From positions 20,610,784 to 20,674,783 of the forward strand of contig NC_092193.1 of NCBI RefSeq assembly GCF_043641665.1: DNA of 64,000 nucleotides. The letters are read 5' to 3'. Positions 14,305-29,532 of this stretch are shown here, in pieces; the stretch's first letter is position 1, and the number at the start of each line of letters is the position of its first letter. Below the pieces are notes generated by a model. It had not been told where the DNA came from, did no database searches, and saw nothing but the letters and a program-made list of their open reading frames with translations. Origin of the DNA: Enoplosus armatus (lineage: Eukaryota; Chordata; Actinopteri; Centrarchiformes; Enoplosidae). The position numbers were made by a program, and so were the translations under genes.

Positions 14305-17300
14305 TTGGTTTGTTGTCCTGGGCTTCAAAGGAGAGCAGTCATGGCACGGGGGCCCTTTTTAATCAGCATGTGTTTGTGTGGGAATGTTGCAAATGTTGAC
14401 CAAATAAAAGGAACTGACTCTCTCTCCATGTCCCCTCAGAGCTATATAAGTCTTTGTGTGTGTGTGTGTGTGTGTGTCTGTGGAAATCCGGTCTCTATGG
14501 TGATATCAGCAAGTGGACAGTACTTCATCCTCTGTTATATAGAGAGAGGAAGAGGCTATTTTTTCCACCTGAAACATGGTGCTCTGGTTTGAATACCATG
14601 CCGACTTCTGCAGAGAGATCTGTAGACGAAGATAAAAACGTACCAGTCACTCCACTGACAGCAGCTGTTCTGACTGCCTTAACATGGGGTCCTTTAAACC
14701 AGCTTTTTCCAATTATCTTACCTGAGTTATTCCACCTGTGGAGTCCGGTGAAGGCGTTTAGACGACATTGTTTCTTAATTCTTCCTCTCTCTCTCTCTCC
14801 AGGGATCCATTCAGCAGCTGGTGATAAAAGACGATCCCAGAGCGGCCGAGGAGCAGTGTGAAGACGATGATCCTTATGTGAGAAATACACACATGAACAC
14901 GCAGGCACCCACTCTTTGAGTTTCTGACAGCTGAAAAATGCCGTACAAATAACACTAACGTCAATCAACAGTACCCCCTAGTGGTCAAAGGACTAGACTG
15001 TTCAAAAACACCTAGTTACTGGGGTTTGGTCCGCTTAACTGTCTGACTGGTCAAATGAGTCAACTTTAGCTGTAATCTGGCAACTGTCTGCCTTTTGCTG
15101 CCTCTCTAAGTGCCATACATTATTTAATTAACTGTAATTCCTTCAGGATTTAAAAAAAACCCAAAACGTAACACCTCAGCAAACAACTGGATTGTCAGGA
15201 GAGAAAATCTGACATTGAATGTTTCCTTTCCTTCTCTCATTCTTTCTCTCTCTCTACCCTTTCTCTGTCTTGGTTTCTTTTATTAGTAGCGATATACATA
15301 AGTGGTAAAATGTTCAACAGTGCATCCGTTATTGGTTGATAAGCTTGTTTCCTCAAACCGACACATGACGTGGTGTTTGATTAAGGCCTCGGGATACACC
15401 AGCGGAGACGATGCTCTGGACGACAGAGAGACAGAATTGGAGATGATGAAGACCACGCAGGAGAGACAACACGGCACGGCAGAGGTAGGTTGGCTGGAAG
15501 TGGAAACGTACCACATGTCTGTGAAATTCAGCCTGAAACATTTCATATATTTGGAATTTGTTGTGGTTTCTCTACCAGTTGGACAAAATATACTGAACCT
15601 CAAAATGGACCCTAAAACAACACTCCTTGTGTGTGTGTGTGTGTGTGTGTGTGAGAGAATGCATGTGTTTGTCCTCTGTTCCGGTGCCATCTTTCATTCT
15701 CCCACAACCAGGAAGTCAGTCTGACCCCAAACATCCCATAATCAACAGTGACTTTGAAGCTTCAAAGGATACCGTCCTTCAGAGGATGAATCACTGTTAC
15801 CAGATATTAAAGTGGCGCTTTCTTGTCTGATCTGGAGGAGTGCATCAGCAACAGATAGCGCAGACAGTGTAATATTATTGGATAGCTTCTTCAAGATCCT
15901 GTTCAATGAATTGTGCATTTTCAGTTTCACTTGCACAGCATGTGCTCCTTAACTACGTGTCTGAAGGTCTGGCAGTCCGTCACTCCAGCAGTCCATTGGT
16001 TTGTTGGCCCATCAAACATTCATGGTTCCCGCAGGATGAATCCTCATGATTCTAGTTTTCCCTTAAGTATTCACCAAGAGCCACCGGCAAGTCAATATTT
16101 CTGTGTTGAATCTTGTTCATGACAAGATACCTCAGACGTTAATGAGCAAGTTTCCATTAAACCGGCGATGGGTGTAATGGTTTTTGCCATCCCAGGACTT
16201 TTGTTTCAGCAGTGAGGTGAGGGTGAAACAGTTCTGTTTCGCTGAACAGAATCATGCCTCTCGCAGGAAGAATAATTTTGATTTCACCTTGTCGATTTCT
16301 TCGAGGAGGAGGACAGTGTTCCAGTCAGAGCTCCACCCACTGAGGCTCCGGAGGTGGAGCTTGACGAGTACTCCGGTCACCAGACCCCAACAGAGGCCAA
16401 CGAACAAATGCTGAGAAGAGGTCAGAATGAATCAAATTGTTTCTGTGTATGTGCCTGTCTTCTATCTCTTGAACCTCATTTCATCAATCTGGACTACTTA
16501 TGGGGTTAAAGTGCCTGCTGACTATGGTGTAGCCACTGTGGTGTGCCTACACTTTCTTGGCTGTGTCCATTTCTGGAAGGTTTTTGTACTTCATGATAAA
16601 CACCTATGTGAACGTGTGAGTGAGAGTGTGCTGTAAACCGGAAAGGAGTGCCCTTGTTCTGTGAGTCTCTTGTACACTAGTTAAATCAAGATCAACAAGC
16701 AGGTTCCTACAGTTGTAATTATATACTTCTAGTAGAATCTGATTGGTCAAACCTGTTGATGATGTCATATACCGTGCACAGGGCCACACCAGACAGAGGA
16801 GCCAGGGGAGAGATCAGGAGATGTAAGTCTCGCCCCTCTTTTACTTTCTTACTTTGCTGCCACTGTTATGACGAAACATTACGACATATTTGGAATCTTC
16901 TGCATCGTTATTACATGATTGACGGGAGAGTTTTATCGAAATGTCCAGGGTCATGTCAGGCATGGGTTAAAAGGAGAGCGTGGAGATCCCGGGCCCAGAG
17001 GCCCACCTGGTCCCCCGGGCCCCACCCATCCTCCCGGGCAAGCTCAGCCTGGACCAAGAGGGACACAAGGGCCACCGGGAACCCCTGGATCACCAGGACC
17101 GCCAGGGAGAGACGGACAGCAGGTGTGTGTGCCAAAGCGATAGAGAGCATGTGTGTGTGAGTTCACAAGATTTAGCACTAATCCTAAATCCTTCTCTCTC
17201 TCCTCATAGGGGAGCAAAGGTGATAAAGGAGATCCAGTAAGTTATTTCTCTCTTCAGGTCCTCTTCTGTCTTCTTCTGCTATGCTCTCTATCACATGTTA

Positions 17301-19428
17301 CAACTAAACTGTGTTTTTATCGTCCAGGGTCAGAGAGGATCTCAGGGATTTCCAGGTTTGGATGGAGAAGCTGGAGCTAAAGGAGAGAAGGTGCGGCTAA
17401 AGCACACGAGTGGCAATGAATAACTTATTACAGTTGGCAGACTCTTCATTCAAAATACAGTTCACTTTTATTGTATGTCACCAAACTGTAAAACGTCAGG
17501 TCTTTTCCTCCTATCCTGCCTTTCCGCTCTGCAGGGAGACTCAGGAGTTGGTTCACCAGGCCCTCCCGGCCTCCCTGGGCCTCCTGGACCCCCCAGATCA
17601 CGCAGTGTACCCGTGAGTATCACAGCTCGTGGTTTTACTGTGTGTCTTTTTGTTTGTACACATAATATACACTGGAGGTATCATCCTGCATTTTGTAGAG
17701 ATGAAATCAGCATGTAGTAAATGTAGAAGAGGCTCAAGCCCAGTTGGCAACCTGAGATGTTTGAAGCATCACAAACAGACTCTGTGTTTTATCCGCGTTC
17801 TAGTATGGAGCAGATGCGCTGGGTTCTGGGTTTGAAGACCTGGACAGCGACACTGAACTCATCAGGGTAAGAGAGAAGCTGCAGAGATAGACGGGATAGT
17901 CAGATGGTTTCATTTAATTTACCATACCATTTACCATAATTTAAATTATCTTTCCACCAGGGTGCTCCTGGTCCACCAGGGCCTCCAGGACCTCCTGGTC
18001 CCCCTGGACCCGACATGTCGTCATCTGACACATCTGAAGGGCTTTCTCCAGGGCATGCTGGACCACCCGGTGCCCCTGGTAGAGATGGCCTCCCAGGCAA
18101 ACCTGGAATACCAGTAAGTTACCGGATGAAAGACACATATTATCTTTAATTAACTTTCAGTGAATTATAAGAAGGACCTGCAGACTTGTGAGTTTATTTT
18201 CATTTCAAATATTCAGCCATGTAGCGGTCCAGGCATATTGTTTATGAATTCATTCTTCATCAGACATGGTCAGTATGCCAATGGTCAAATTCAACTGCAT
18301 TTATATAACGTCAGCACAGCATTGGCAGTACGTGTCGTCAGTCTGAAAAAGCCCAGAAAACTCTAAAGTTTGCGTAAAATGAGGATTGTGAGGCTTCAGG
18401 TTACACCGAGCGGTTTTAAGCATCTAACGGCTGTCAAGTTCATATTGACTTAAAGGTAGTAGCCATAAACACTGAATCAAGCTCACTAGGACACACATAT
18501 ATTTCTCATTTTCCCAAACGTAATATAGCACCAAGTAATTTGTGTCTAATCAAGCAGAATTGAGCCCAGAGGAATGTAATACTTGCATGCTTTTGGGAAT
18601 CTTGAGTGGTGATTACAATAGTAGCATGCTTTGTGAGATTTTCTCTCTTTTCAATGATGTTATTTGTGTGTGAATACTTTATGTTTCACTGTGTTTCTGT
18701 CTTTACTGTGTCGTCTGTCTTTCTTCTTTTCCACCTTTAGTCTCTCATAATTTTATTTGCTTTTATCCAGATCTAGCTAGATCTTTTTTCCATTTCCAAT
18801 AAAAAAAATTCACCTTCAGTTTGTGTTTTTTCTTACATCATACTGTAGTGATGAATATCTAATGACCAGTCTGTCTTTTATCCTCCACCCTCTGCCATCC
18901 CGTCCTCCTCCTCCTCCTCCTCCTCCTCTCCGCTCTGTTTCAGATGTTTGAGGATTGGTTTAGTGGTTCTGGGTCTGATTCAGGTTCAGGTTTGGGCTCA
19001 GAGTTGTCCCCCGAACTCGACTCAGGCCTCGGCTCTGGTTTCAGTTCCGGGTTCGGTTCTGAAGCCAGTTTTGCCTCTGGCTCTGGGCTTGACTTTGGTT
19101 CTGCTTGGGGTTCAGGCGAGGTACATTGTCCTGGTTTGCTTTGTAAACCAGCGAACAACAAAAAGGCAGAATTACAGTCAGAAGCCTGAGTACTGAGGAA
19201 GCAACACATCATTATCTGCAATATTGAACAATATTAAACACAAATCTGACACAATTTATTTATATCAATTGTGCTTTTATCTCATTAAAACAGTCACACC
19301 TGTGATAAAGACCAGTTTTAGCTCACTACTCAGGTTAATGACTGTACATTATTTCCAACCATGTTGTCTTAACTGCTGGCTGGCAGCTGGCTAAACTGCT
19401 GTTTTTACCTGGCTGGCTGACATGCTCG

Positions 19429-19476
<48 letters not shown>

Positions 19477-21925
19477 CTGCTATCACTGCTTTCCTTGCCC
19501 CTTGATAATCTCCCCGGCAGCCAGCGTTACTGCATACATACTCTATGACCTGCCACACATTTCGCTTCATTTGCTCTCAGTTCAAATGTTGTCATCACCG
19601 AATGAAACATTTCAGCGAGAAGTCTCACTGTTCATGGTCAAGTGAATGAACTGAAGGGAAATGACCAAAAAAAAAAAAACTTGCTGCATAACCTCCATTT
19701 TAGCTGCCATTTTGCTTTTTTTCATACAACATGGCGAAGGAACAAATCTGCCTTTTCGCTGATGTTGTTTTATTTTTCTCTTTTTGTATATTGCTATATG
19801 TCGGCTGTTCTCGGTCAATGCAAAGTACCAAGGCATACTGATGTGCTCCGATTTTACTCGAAAACTAAAACCAAGTTAGTACATTTGTCACACAGACTTT
19901 ATTTATAACTGATGCCTAGCTTCATTTTACAAAATGATCCTAGAACAGCCTCTGCGTTTTCCCGTTATGATATGATAAGACTACAAGGCTCCGACAGGCG
20001 AACAACATAATGATTGTTATTCTGAGAGCCTTAACAGTTCTGAAACTAAACATTTAACGTCAGTCCTAAGAGTGACACAAGAGGAAAAAGGCCCATGCAA
20101 CAGTTTGTGCTCATGAATGTGCTTAGCAAACGTTAACCTAACCTGCCTGTTTTTGGCCTGAATGTAAAAAGAAATATCATAGTGTTTAAAATGGAAAAAG
20201 GGAAAATCCTTTGGGTTTGCGTAAATGTGCCCAGTAAATTTTGTGTTTTGTATTCGTGCTATTTACCGTCGACTATTTCACTGAAATCCGGCTGATAGCT
20301 TACAAAGTCTTTTAGTGGCCAGTAGCATCAGCAGTTAATGATGCAGTGTGCCTTGGTACAGGCCTCTGGTACACTCTGTTTGTCAATTTGTACAAAACGA
20401 TTGCACAGAAACATTGCGGTACTTTGGCCAGGCACTGCTTAGTTATACGAGGAATACACCGAATTTTTAATAACTTTCCCGTTAAGTGATGAGAAAACAA
20501 GACGACGAAAATCATCCTCGCCTCTAAGGTTGCTGACTCCACTGCTTCATGCCACATTTTAGCTGACTGACGGTAAGCCGTCGGAGCGGTCTCGCTCTCT
20601 AGCACAAGGCGCTAAATGTGAGATGCAATTTAAACGAATTTTGGATTAGTGTGTATGCAGCCAATTCTGTCAGCTGTGCGACTGTCAAAATTAAGATTGA
20701 TACATGACAGGACGATGAAGTTGACTTGACACTCAACACTGTCTATGCTAAAGTGTGAGCATGACGTATTAATGACGTTGGCATGGATGATGCTATCACT
20801 TAAGGAAACTGACCCGGTTCCCCCGGGAACGTGACTGTCACCTTTCGGATTTTCCGTTGGTCCCTGTTGGAATGGCTAAAGGGTCAACAAACAGCTTGCT
20901 CTGTTTTTCTATACTATCATGTTTTCTGTGACTTATAACTGAACAGCCTCTACTTGTGTTTGTATGTCCAGGGTCCAGAAGGAAAAGATGGGGCTCCAGG
21001 TCTACAGGGAGCTATGGGAGTGAAGGTATGATCGCCAAGGTGGATCGTGTCCTGGCCTCAAAATCACATAGACCATCTCCTTTTTGCTTGTCGTGGTTCA
21101 GCGCAGAGGGGCATGCTGATACCCACCAGGCAGAAAGTGAAACTGTCCCTACATCTTTTGTTGGTTCGACAGTTCTTGAATGACCACATTTGGGCACCAC
21201 TGGATGACGCCAAAAATCTGTGGTTTTGTGATTATATAATGAAGAGCGGGTTTCTGATAATATTCTATCCTATATACATATATAATATGACTACTTTCTT
21301 TACATCCTTAGGGTGACCAAGGGTTACCTGGACCATCTGGACCAAAGGTAATATACTACTCAACATAGAGAAAGTCAAAAAACAATCTACTACGCACCAA
21401 GTGCTCGTGTATATTTCTATTTTATCCCCCAAATTAACCAATTTCTGGTTGTTTTTAGTTAGGAAGAAGGACAAGCTTTGGCTGATAGGAGTTTCCCGTT
21501 TCTCTTTATCTCTGCAGGGCGAATGTGGGTCTGTGGGTACAGCAGGGCACTCAGGGCCACCAGGGCCGACTGGTCCACAGGGGAAGAGAGGCCCATCAGG
21601 TCCCCCAGGACCCCCTGGCCCCCCCGGACCTGCAGGAACCAAATTCTTTGTAGAGGTGACTCCATTTCACACCAAAGGTCCACACTCACACGCTGTTGAC
21701 AAAACCATATAGATGTACTTTAATTGATAAGCCAAGAAGGAGACAACAGGTCACTTTAGAGCAGAGAAGGATGAAGGATGAAGGATCTTCCTCAGCACGT
21801 GGGTCTACAAGATGTCAGCTCAGTGTGTAACATAAGTTTTTGTTGACAGGATATGGAAGGATCTGGGAAGAGTGACATGCTCATTGGAGCTGGAGTCAGA
21901 GGCCCACAGGTCAGTGTGTGAGAGT

Positions 21926-21956
<31 letters not shown>

Positions 21957-24900
21957 TGTGTGTGTGTGTGTGTTTATGTAGACGGTATATATTCTTTCAT
22001 GTACAGTAAGTGTTTTCTGTTTTTTTTCCAGGGACCCCCAGGACAACCTGGCCCGCAGGGTCCTAAGGTAATCTATTCATGAAAATGCATTAAATGCTCT
22101 TGCATACACTTTTTATTGCTCCTTCCCGCTCAGTCGTTGAAGATGCTCTCCCATGTCTTCTGTAGGGTGAAGATGGAGCCATAGGCTCTCCGGGGCTCTC
22201 TGTTAAGGTAAGCCGATTCTGAAATGGCTTTAGATTTCTCTTTCATATATTATATTATACTGGTTGTCAGTAGATGTTGCATTTAGAAGTCTTTTTGTGT
22301 TTTGAGTGTACTGATACAAACAGTGAGGGGTACCCTTGAAAAGGTGTTTGTCATAGTTTGTGAAAGCCTTTGTGCTGCCTCTGTCTATGCTCAGGGTGAG
22401 CCAGGGGACCCAGGACCAGAGGGTCTTCAGGGTCCTGCTGGACTACCAGGTGCTAGGGTAAGTAGCAGGTTTTGACACAACAAATGTGTTGATGATGCTT
22501 GATTTTGCATTTGCAATGATAGGTTGCAAAGTAGCTTGGTCACTCATAGAGTTGAAAAGGCTACGTTCAAGGTTGACCAAATGTTTGAAATAACTGATGA
22601 TGTGGACAGATGTGTGGAAATGTCATAGATAAAAATGACTATTAGGTCACAAACGTTAAGACAGACAGACATTTTAGGATTAGCAAACACTTTTCTGTAG
22701 ACAACTACAGCTGCCAATCAATGTTGTGCAGTAATGTGATTTCATTTTTAGTAATGAGTCCTGTAGAGGATTATCATTTCAACATCACTTTCATTTGCAT
22801 TCTGCATTCAGATAAGTTGTCCACTGTTAGCTTAGCATAAAAACCAGAAGCAACATAACAGCTAGACTCCATCAAATTTTTAGAAAGCCATCTTTGAACA
22901 GAATGTTTGCATTTTGCTAGCTGGTTACTAGATAATGGTTAGCAACACATTCATAACTTTTTATTTCTCTTTCAAACAGGGGGCCAAGGGAGAGAAAGGC
23001 CATCCAGGACCCGAGGTAGGGTCCATGTGTGGACATTAAGTGCTATTGACAGTGTTTGATGCTGGTTGTTCAGCAGCTACAATCGATATTTTTATAATAA
23101 CAATGCACCAGTTGACATTGTGTACGGTGTTGCTTGTAGTGAAGAACCTTTCAGCTCTTCAGCGTCAGCTTTACTGTTTTGGTTCACTCTCACCGCTGTC
23201 ATAGCGACGTTTTCAGCCGCAGCAGGCAGCTGTTTTTCAAAGAAAAAAACTTGCTGTACACTCGCTGCTCAGCACCAAAGAGCAGACAGACGCGGTTAGA
23301 GACTAACTGGTGAACATTTAACGGCTAAAGAGCCAGATATTTCCCTCAGGAGTTGAAGAAGAGAGTGAATATTGAACTTGTTATTCACCAGGTGGGCAGT
23401 ACTCGACTGCTAATGTTGCTCTGTAACTGCTGGAAGTGTAGTAATATATAAGAAAATGTTTGCTAACAAGTTCACCAAATCAATTTAAAGTGGCGATATG
23501 TCAATGTTGTGTTCACAACAATTTTAGGACTAATAATTCTCTGTTTTGTGTTCTGAAGGGTGATCGAGGCGTTGATGGACTCAGTATCCCAGGACCACCT
23601 GGGCCTCCTGGACCTCCTGGATCTATCATCAATCTGCAGGATGTAAGCGCACATGCACGCACACAGACACAAGCAAACACACACAATTACATTTAGTTGA
23701 ATGAACAATTTGAATACACGATTGAAAAACGTCGTTGAGAAATGATTTGCCCCCGCACTGTGTTTTCAATGTCTACCTTGCAACGCATTTGTAATGGAAT
23801 CTAATGGTGACAATTTTTACAGTGCAAAAAAAAAAAGAAAATGGATCAAAACCTCAATGCTTTTTTTTTTTTATAGCAACACATAAGAACACCCTCAATC
23901 TGTGATTGTGCTCAACTCTCATGTCAATGTTTGAATTCATGCTTGGCACTAAAGTAATGTGAATAATGTTGACAGTGCCCAAACTTACTCATTGCATATT
24001 CTGTCCACAGCTGCTCCTCAACGTTACAGATGGCATCTTCAACTTCACAGAGATCAGAGGACCGCCAGGGTCCATGGTGCGTGGCCCTCAGCTGTTAATG
24101 CAAAGTGACGATGTCTTTTGAAGATGTTACCTGCCTCCTTCTCCAGACATAATAGATAATAAGGACAGAAGGAGGGTGATGCATAGATTACCACTACTCA
24201 CATCTGTGACATCAACGGTGCAGAGAGATACACCCGTTACATAAACGTAGATTCTTTTACTGCAATTTAACCTACAATGTAGCAATGCAACCCTCGTGTC
24301 ACCCTACAGTATACTGGACTGTAGCATCGTCACTGCATACTTGAAGCGCTTTGGCTGCAGTTGTGCATGTTGAGCATGTCATTTCTGTCAGAAGGGATCA
24401 CTAACGCAGCCCTACTGTGTGTGGATGTGTGTGTTTTGTCTGCGTCTTGCAGGGCCCTGAAGGCTTGCCTGGCAGAGCTGGATTTCCTGTAAGAGCATTT
24501 TGCAACATCACCTCATTCTGCATGCAGTTTATGAACAGAGATGTTTCAATTATTTGAAAAGCAATGTAACATATCATTTTTTCATATTTTGCTTATGCTG
24601 TCCGTGGGATGAACAGGGTAGGTACCCGAAGTTCTGCAAATGTTATTGCCATGGATGGTGATTATTCCTTGAATAGAAGCAGCTCCACGGCCTTTCTTTT
24701 TAAAATGCCATCGTCCTCGCTAAACCTCCCAACTCTGCCTCACTGCCCTTTCATCCCTCCCCAGGGCCCCAGGGGACCAAAGGGAGACACAGGCCCTCCA
24801 GGTATCCAGGGTCCAACAGGGTTCAAGGTGAGAACTAGCTGCAAAGCAGAATGTGGATAACAAATCATAACAAATATCATGTCACTTCTAGAAACAAAAT

Positions 24901-27900
24901 AAATGTTGAAAATGTTCAGTTGAGACAAGGAGGCCCCACTGTATAATGCAGAAAATATATATATATATAAACATTGTCATCTCTGTTTCTTCGTACTAAC
25001 AGGGAGAGAAGGGAGAGCCGGGGGTGACCATTGCTGCTGACGGATCCCTCTTATCAGCGCCAAGAGGCCCCCAGGGGCCCAAAGGCACCAAGGTACCGGA
25101 CAAGCGACCCCTTACGCCTATCTGACTCTCGAGTACCTGAACCAGCAACTGATGCTTACTACAGTGGATTATACATCTAATAATGTAACACCTACTCCAT
25201 ACTGGAGTGCGTCGTATCCTCATCTCACATGTTGCTGTACTGCTTTGTAATTTCACAGGGTGACCGCGGGTTCCCTGGACCTGCCGGACTGATGGTGAGT
25301 TCACCTGGACAAGCTATACGCATATCTCTTTACTCTTGTTGTTATGAACTACTCGGGGAAAATAGTTTAGTCAAGAGGTATAACTGACGTGTACATCACT
25401 GTGTTTATGTTTATTTCAGGGTCCAATAGGACCGACTGGACAAAAAGGAGAATATGGCTTCCCCGGTCGCTCAGTGAGTACCTCGTTTTTGTTGTATATT
25501 TGCCAGGAAATGAACGCCCCCCTTTGTAGGTACTGAAATCTCAATGTGAAGAATGCAAAACGACGATATATTTTTAAAAGTAGACTCGTCACAAGAAATC
25601 GCACTTATTCATTTATTTGGATCTATTTTCATTCATTCGCTCATTCATTTAAAAGTAACTTTAGTGGGGAGATAGATGAGCGAGGCTTCAACAGATTTTC
25701 ACATCTTGCAGCTTTTGCAGGATTTAGTCAAGCTAGCTTGTACTCGCATTCTTATATTGCACTTGTATAGAGCGCACATACTGATTATAGAAGAAATATT
25801 AGCCCATTACAAGTATATGATCACGGATCTTTTTATTCTGTTGTGTCGCTCAGCGCTTCGTCAGGCTCATGAGAAGGCACGTTGGGCCAAGGGCTGAAAT
25901 AAGAGCGCACAACAGTTCATGTGCCAATGAGTCAATCAGAACAGTGATTCATATAAACGTCATCAAACCATCTCCACGCTTAGAAAAACATTATACAGAG
26001 CAGCGGAGGAACTGTTCACACCTGGAGGACGTCAGCATCTCGTCCTCTGCCGTGCGCAAAGCCTCTTTAGTCTTTTACAAACACCGACGTGTTTCATTCT
26101 CTCTCTTTCTGCAGGGGCGACCTGGTATGCCTGGGAGGAAAGGTGACAGAGGAGAATCTGTCGGCCTCCCGGTAAGAGGAAATGTTAAAGCCCTAATCAG
26201 TAATCCATTTGACCATTGAGACCGATATATTCAGATGCCTATAGACACGACACAAGCCGCCTGTGTGTTAAAGCATCGCTGATGTGAACAAATGTTCGAT
26301 AGCAGGCTGTGATAGCAGGTTTCAATCTTGCGTTATGAATTTTGGTGGCGGGGCGACCCTTTTGTTTACTCTGGGATTATGGATTGTCCCTTAAATTTGT
26401 TTTCACTTCACTTTGAAAGTGGCAAACCGACACTAACGTGATAATATCTGTCTGTCTGTCTGTCTGTCTGGTCTCAGGGACCTCCGGGCCCACCTGGACC
26501 TCCAGGAAGGATTCTTGGGCTCAACGGAGTAAGTTTACATCTGTGGCTTTTCATTTCTCTAATTTGCCACTTTCAGTTGGTGGAGCCTTTACACTTTACA
26601 TTGCCATACTTAAAAGGCTTGTTTCACAGACACATGTTGGGCACAGTCCAGAAAAGTCCAGGAAACTTATTTTGATTGATGATCTGCATTATTATGTTCC
26701 ATAGAAAGATCAGTTATGGATAGTTAAAGCCGCAATGTACGCTAGAATTTGACAAATTACAACTTTGGCTCCAGTTTTCAGCGGGATTGTCCAGTTTTTC
26801 TACAAGCCATTGGAATCATTTGAAAGATGCTGTGGTCACATAAAAATAACACATATTGTCTTTCGAAGAAAAAAAAGAAAAGAACTGTGTGTTTTTGTTT
26901 GTCTTAATCCATGTCTGTAAAGATCATCTGCAGTGCAGCGTGTTTGACCTGCCTCATTCCAGCTAATAGTTGGAATCGTTTAGTCTGATTACGCTCTTCT
27001 TTTGGATTTTAAAGACAGTGTTCCCGGTGCGCCCCAGACCGCACTGCAAAAAGGGACGAGTAAGTCTGAGTCGGACCATCTGATTGGTCTGTTTCAGTTT
27101 TGAAATCGGACCATCCGGTGGCTCTTCTGGTGTGTGGGTGTAGCAGCATGGCAGCTCTCGGGTCCCCCCCCCCCCCGTTACCTCCCTTCATTTTCTCCTC
27201 TCCTCCCTCTTGGCTCTCCTACTGTCCTAATGATCTTCGAAACACGTCAGTGGGTCTGGCCTCTTTTCATCAGGCGTTAACGTTCCCCCTGTATACAGGT
27301 TGTATCTAGACATGTACTTCACTATCTTACCCACCTGATACTTTGCGACTCCATCTACTACATGCAAAATGTATCGCAAAGTAGTCGCCAGCTACAGATC
27401 AAAGATGCATTGGCCGCCTGTACACGAGATGTGGCTGGTGTGATCTTCGGTGCATCTTGGGTTCATTTAAGATGCTCTGTGAGTTTGTTAAACCCAACCT
27501 GATCACGCAGGACGAATGTTAATGCCGGGTGTTAAAGGGGGTCTGAGTCTGAATCCTGCTTGCCTCGTCTGTCCTTAACCGTCCCCATCATCTCAGGGAA
27601 GAGGGAGCTGGGTGAACTGACATTGTTGATACTCGTCCCTCTACTGTATGTACATCATAGCCAGATCAAGTTTCAGATTAAGTGATTTTATTTAAAGTGA
27701 GATGTGCATCGAACAGTGGTGGAAAGTACTCAAGTGCTGTACAATTTTGAGGTACTTGTACTTTACCTAAATCCATTTTACGCTTTTACTCCACTATATT
27801 TCAGAGAGAAATAGTGAACATTTTACTTCGCATTTATTTGATACATTTAGTTACAAGTTACTATACAGAGTCTGATGAGTAATACGAAATATTATCAGCA

Positions 27901-29500
27901 AATATATACGAAGCTACTAAAAGTAATTAGAATTAGCCACACCTGTACCAGCTGCGACGTTAAAGTTATACGTACATTATTCTATCAATATTTATAGTCT
28001 AATAATCTAATATACATTATTCTGAATTGGGCCATTCTGCATAATGAGTACTTTTACTTTGAAATTTTACTTTGAATGCAGGACTTTTACTTGTAACAGA
28101 GTTTTTTTTTTTTACACTGTGGTAGTACTACTTTTACTGAAGTAAAAGATCTGAATATGTTCACTGTAGATGGGAACCGTTTCAGAAACAGTACAGTGTA
28201 TTCTCGTGGTGCTGGGGCTTGTGGTTTCTGCTTTTAAAACGTTCTGTTTCAAGTGTCTTCTGTGGCCTCTGGTGCTGCTGCAGTTTCTGCTTGACTGAAT
28301 TCCAAATCAAGTGAACTGGTGGAGGGCTCTATTCAGGGATTACACACAAAGTCCTACCAGAATACCAGCAGCAGTATCTGTGCAAAGTTCAACATCAATC
28401 AAATTGTAGCTGATTCCTGGAGAAATGTGGAATTTGATGGAGATATAGAATTGCATTCATATCAATCCATGAAGGTTTGTTGGATGTGATGTGGAAGAAT
28501 TCTGATTGGAGTTTGGCCCCTTTTTCTTCAAATGTCCTTTATTAGGTTTTCAGGTTGTGGTGAAGACCTCCTCCATGGATGTCTGAAAATGAATCTCTAA
28601 AGACGGGTGTAAATGGGAATCAGTCCATTTGATAATAAACTGTGGTGATGAAATGTGCAGTACGTCACATCCACTTTGATAACAAACAAAACAGGATCAT
28701 ATAGTTTGCATTACTGTCACACACAATATACAGTATGTACCTTGTGTTTAGAGTGCATGGAAAATTCTCTTTTTTTCAACTGTTTTCACAGATGTTCTTA
28801 AGTCATGAACACAGGAGAGAAAACAATGTAGATCAGCTTAGAAAATGAATCACCAGAATTTTCTCTCACTTGCCCCTCAGGGCTTCCGTAGCTTTGAGTA
28901 TAGTGAAACGTCGTGCTGATGACAAAGAGTAGGGGGGGGGGGGGCTGTTTCTGGTCTTTTTCTTATGATTGTAGGCAGCAGATTGCATCCATTGGAACCA
29001 CTTTAACGCCCTCTAAATGTCTTTCTCATTTCGAGCTATGTGCAAGATACTATAGACAGCTGTCAATGTGATGGAAGTGCGCGTAGAGTAAGGTGTCACT
29101 GATAGTACCTTACTGTTAAGCACATCCCCCCAAAAATAGGTGGGGGAAATAAAAATAAAACAAGATCTGTTTCGTAAAAAACATTTTGAACACCTGTTTT
29201 AACCCTGTTCCCTAACCTGTTTGTATTTTAACCACCACAGCCAAGTGAGGGCCGTACGTGCTGCTGCCTTAAGCATGCATCCCTTGTATTTAACAGGTGT
29301 TTTTTGAAGAGCTGACAAACAATGTTTTAACTGTTGACATCATCTGTGTCTTGTTTTTTTATTATAACCCCATTTTTAACATGTTCTCTACAGCTGTTTG
29401 AAAAAAATTTTAAAAAAAGAATCCAATCTGTGTGTTCAGCCTTTGTGTTAACTTTAGTTTTTACTGCTGTTACAAATGTGCTGGTATCCAGGTAATGTTA

Positions 29501-29532
<32 letters not shown>

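Noticed and set aside
18940..19221. Minus-strand open frame with Pro-Glu repeats opposite col15a1 exon 15
   Set aside because: It is the antisense reading of the Ser-Gly repeats; the plus strand has the splice sites, frame and collagen context.
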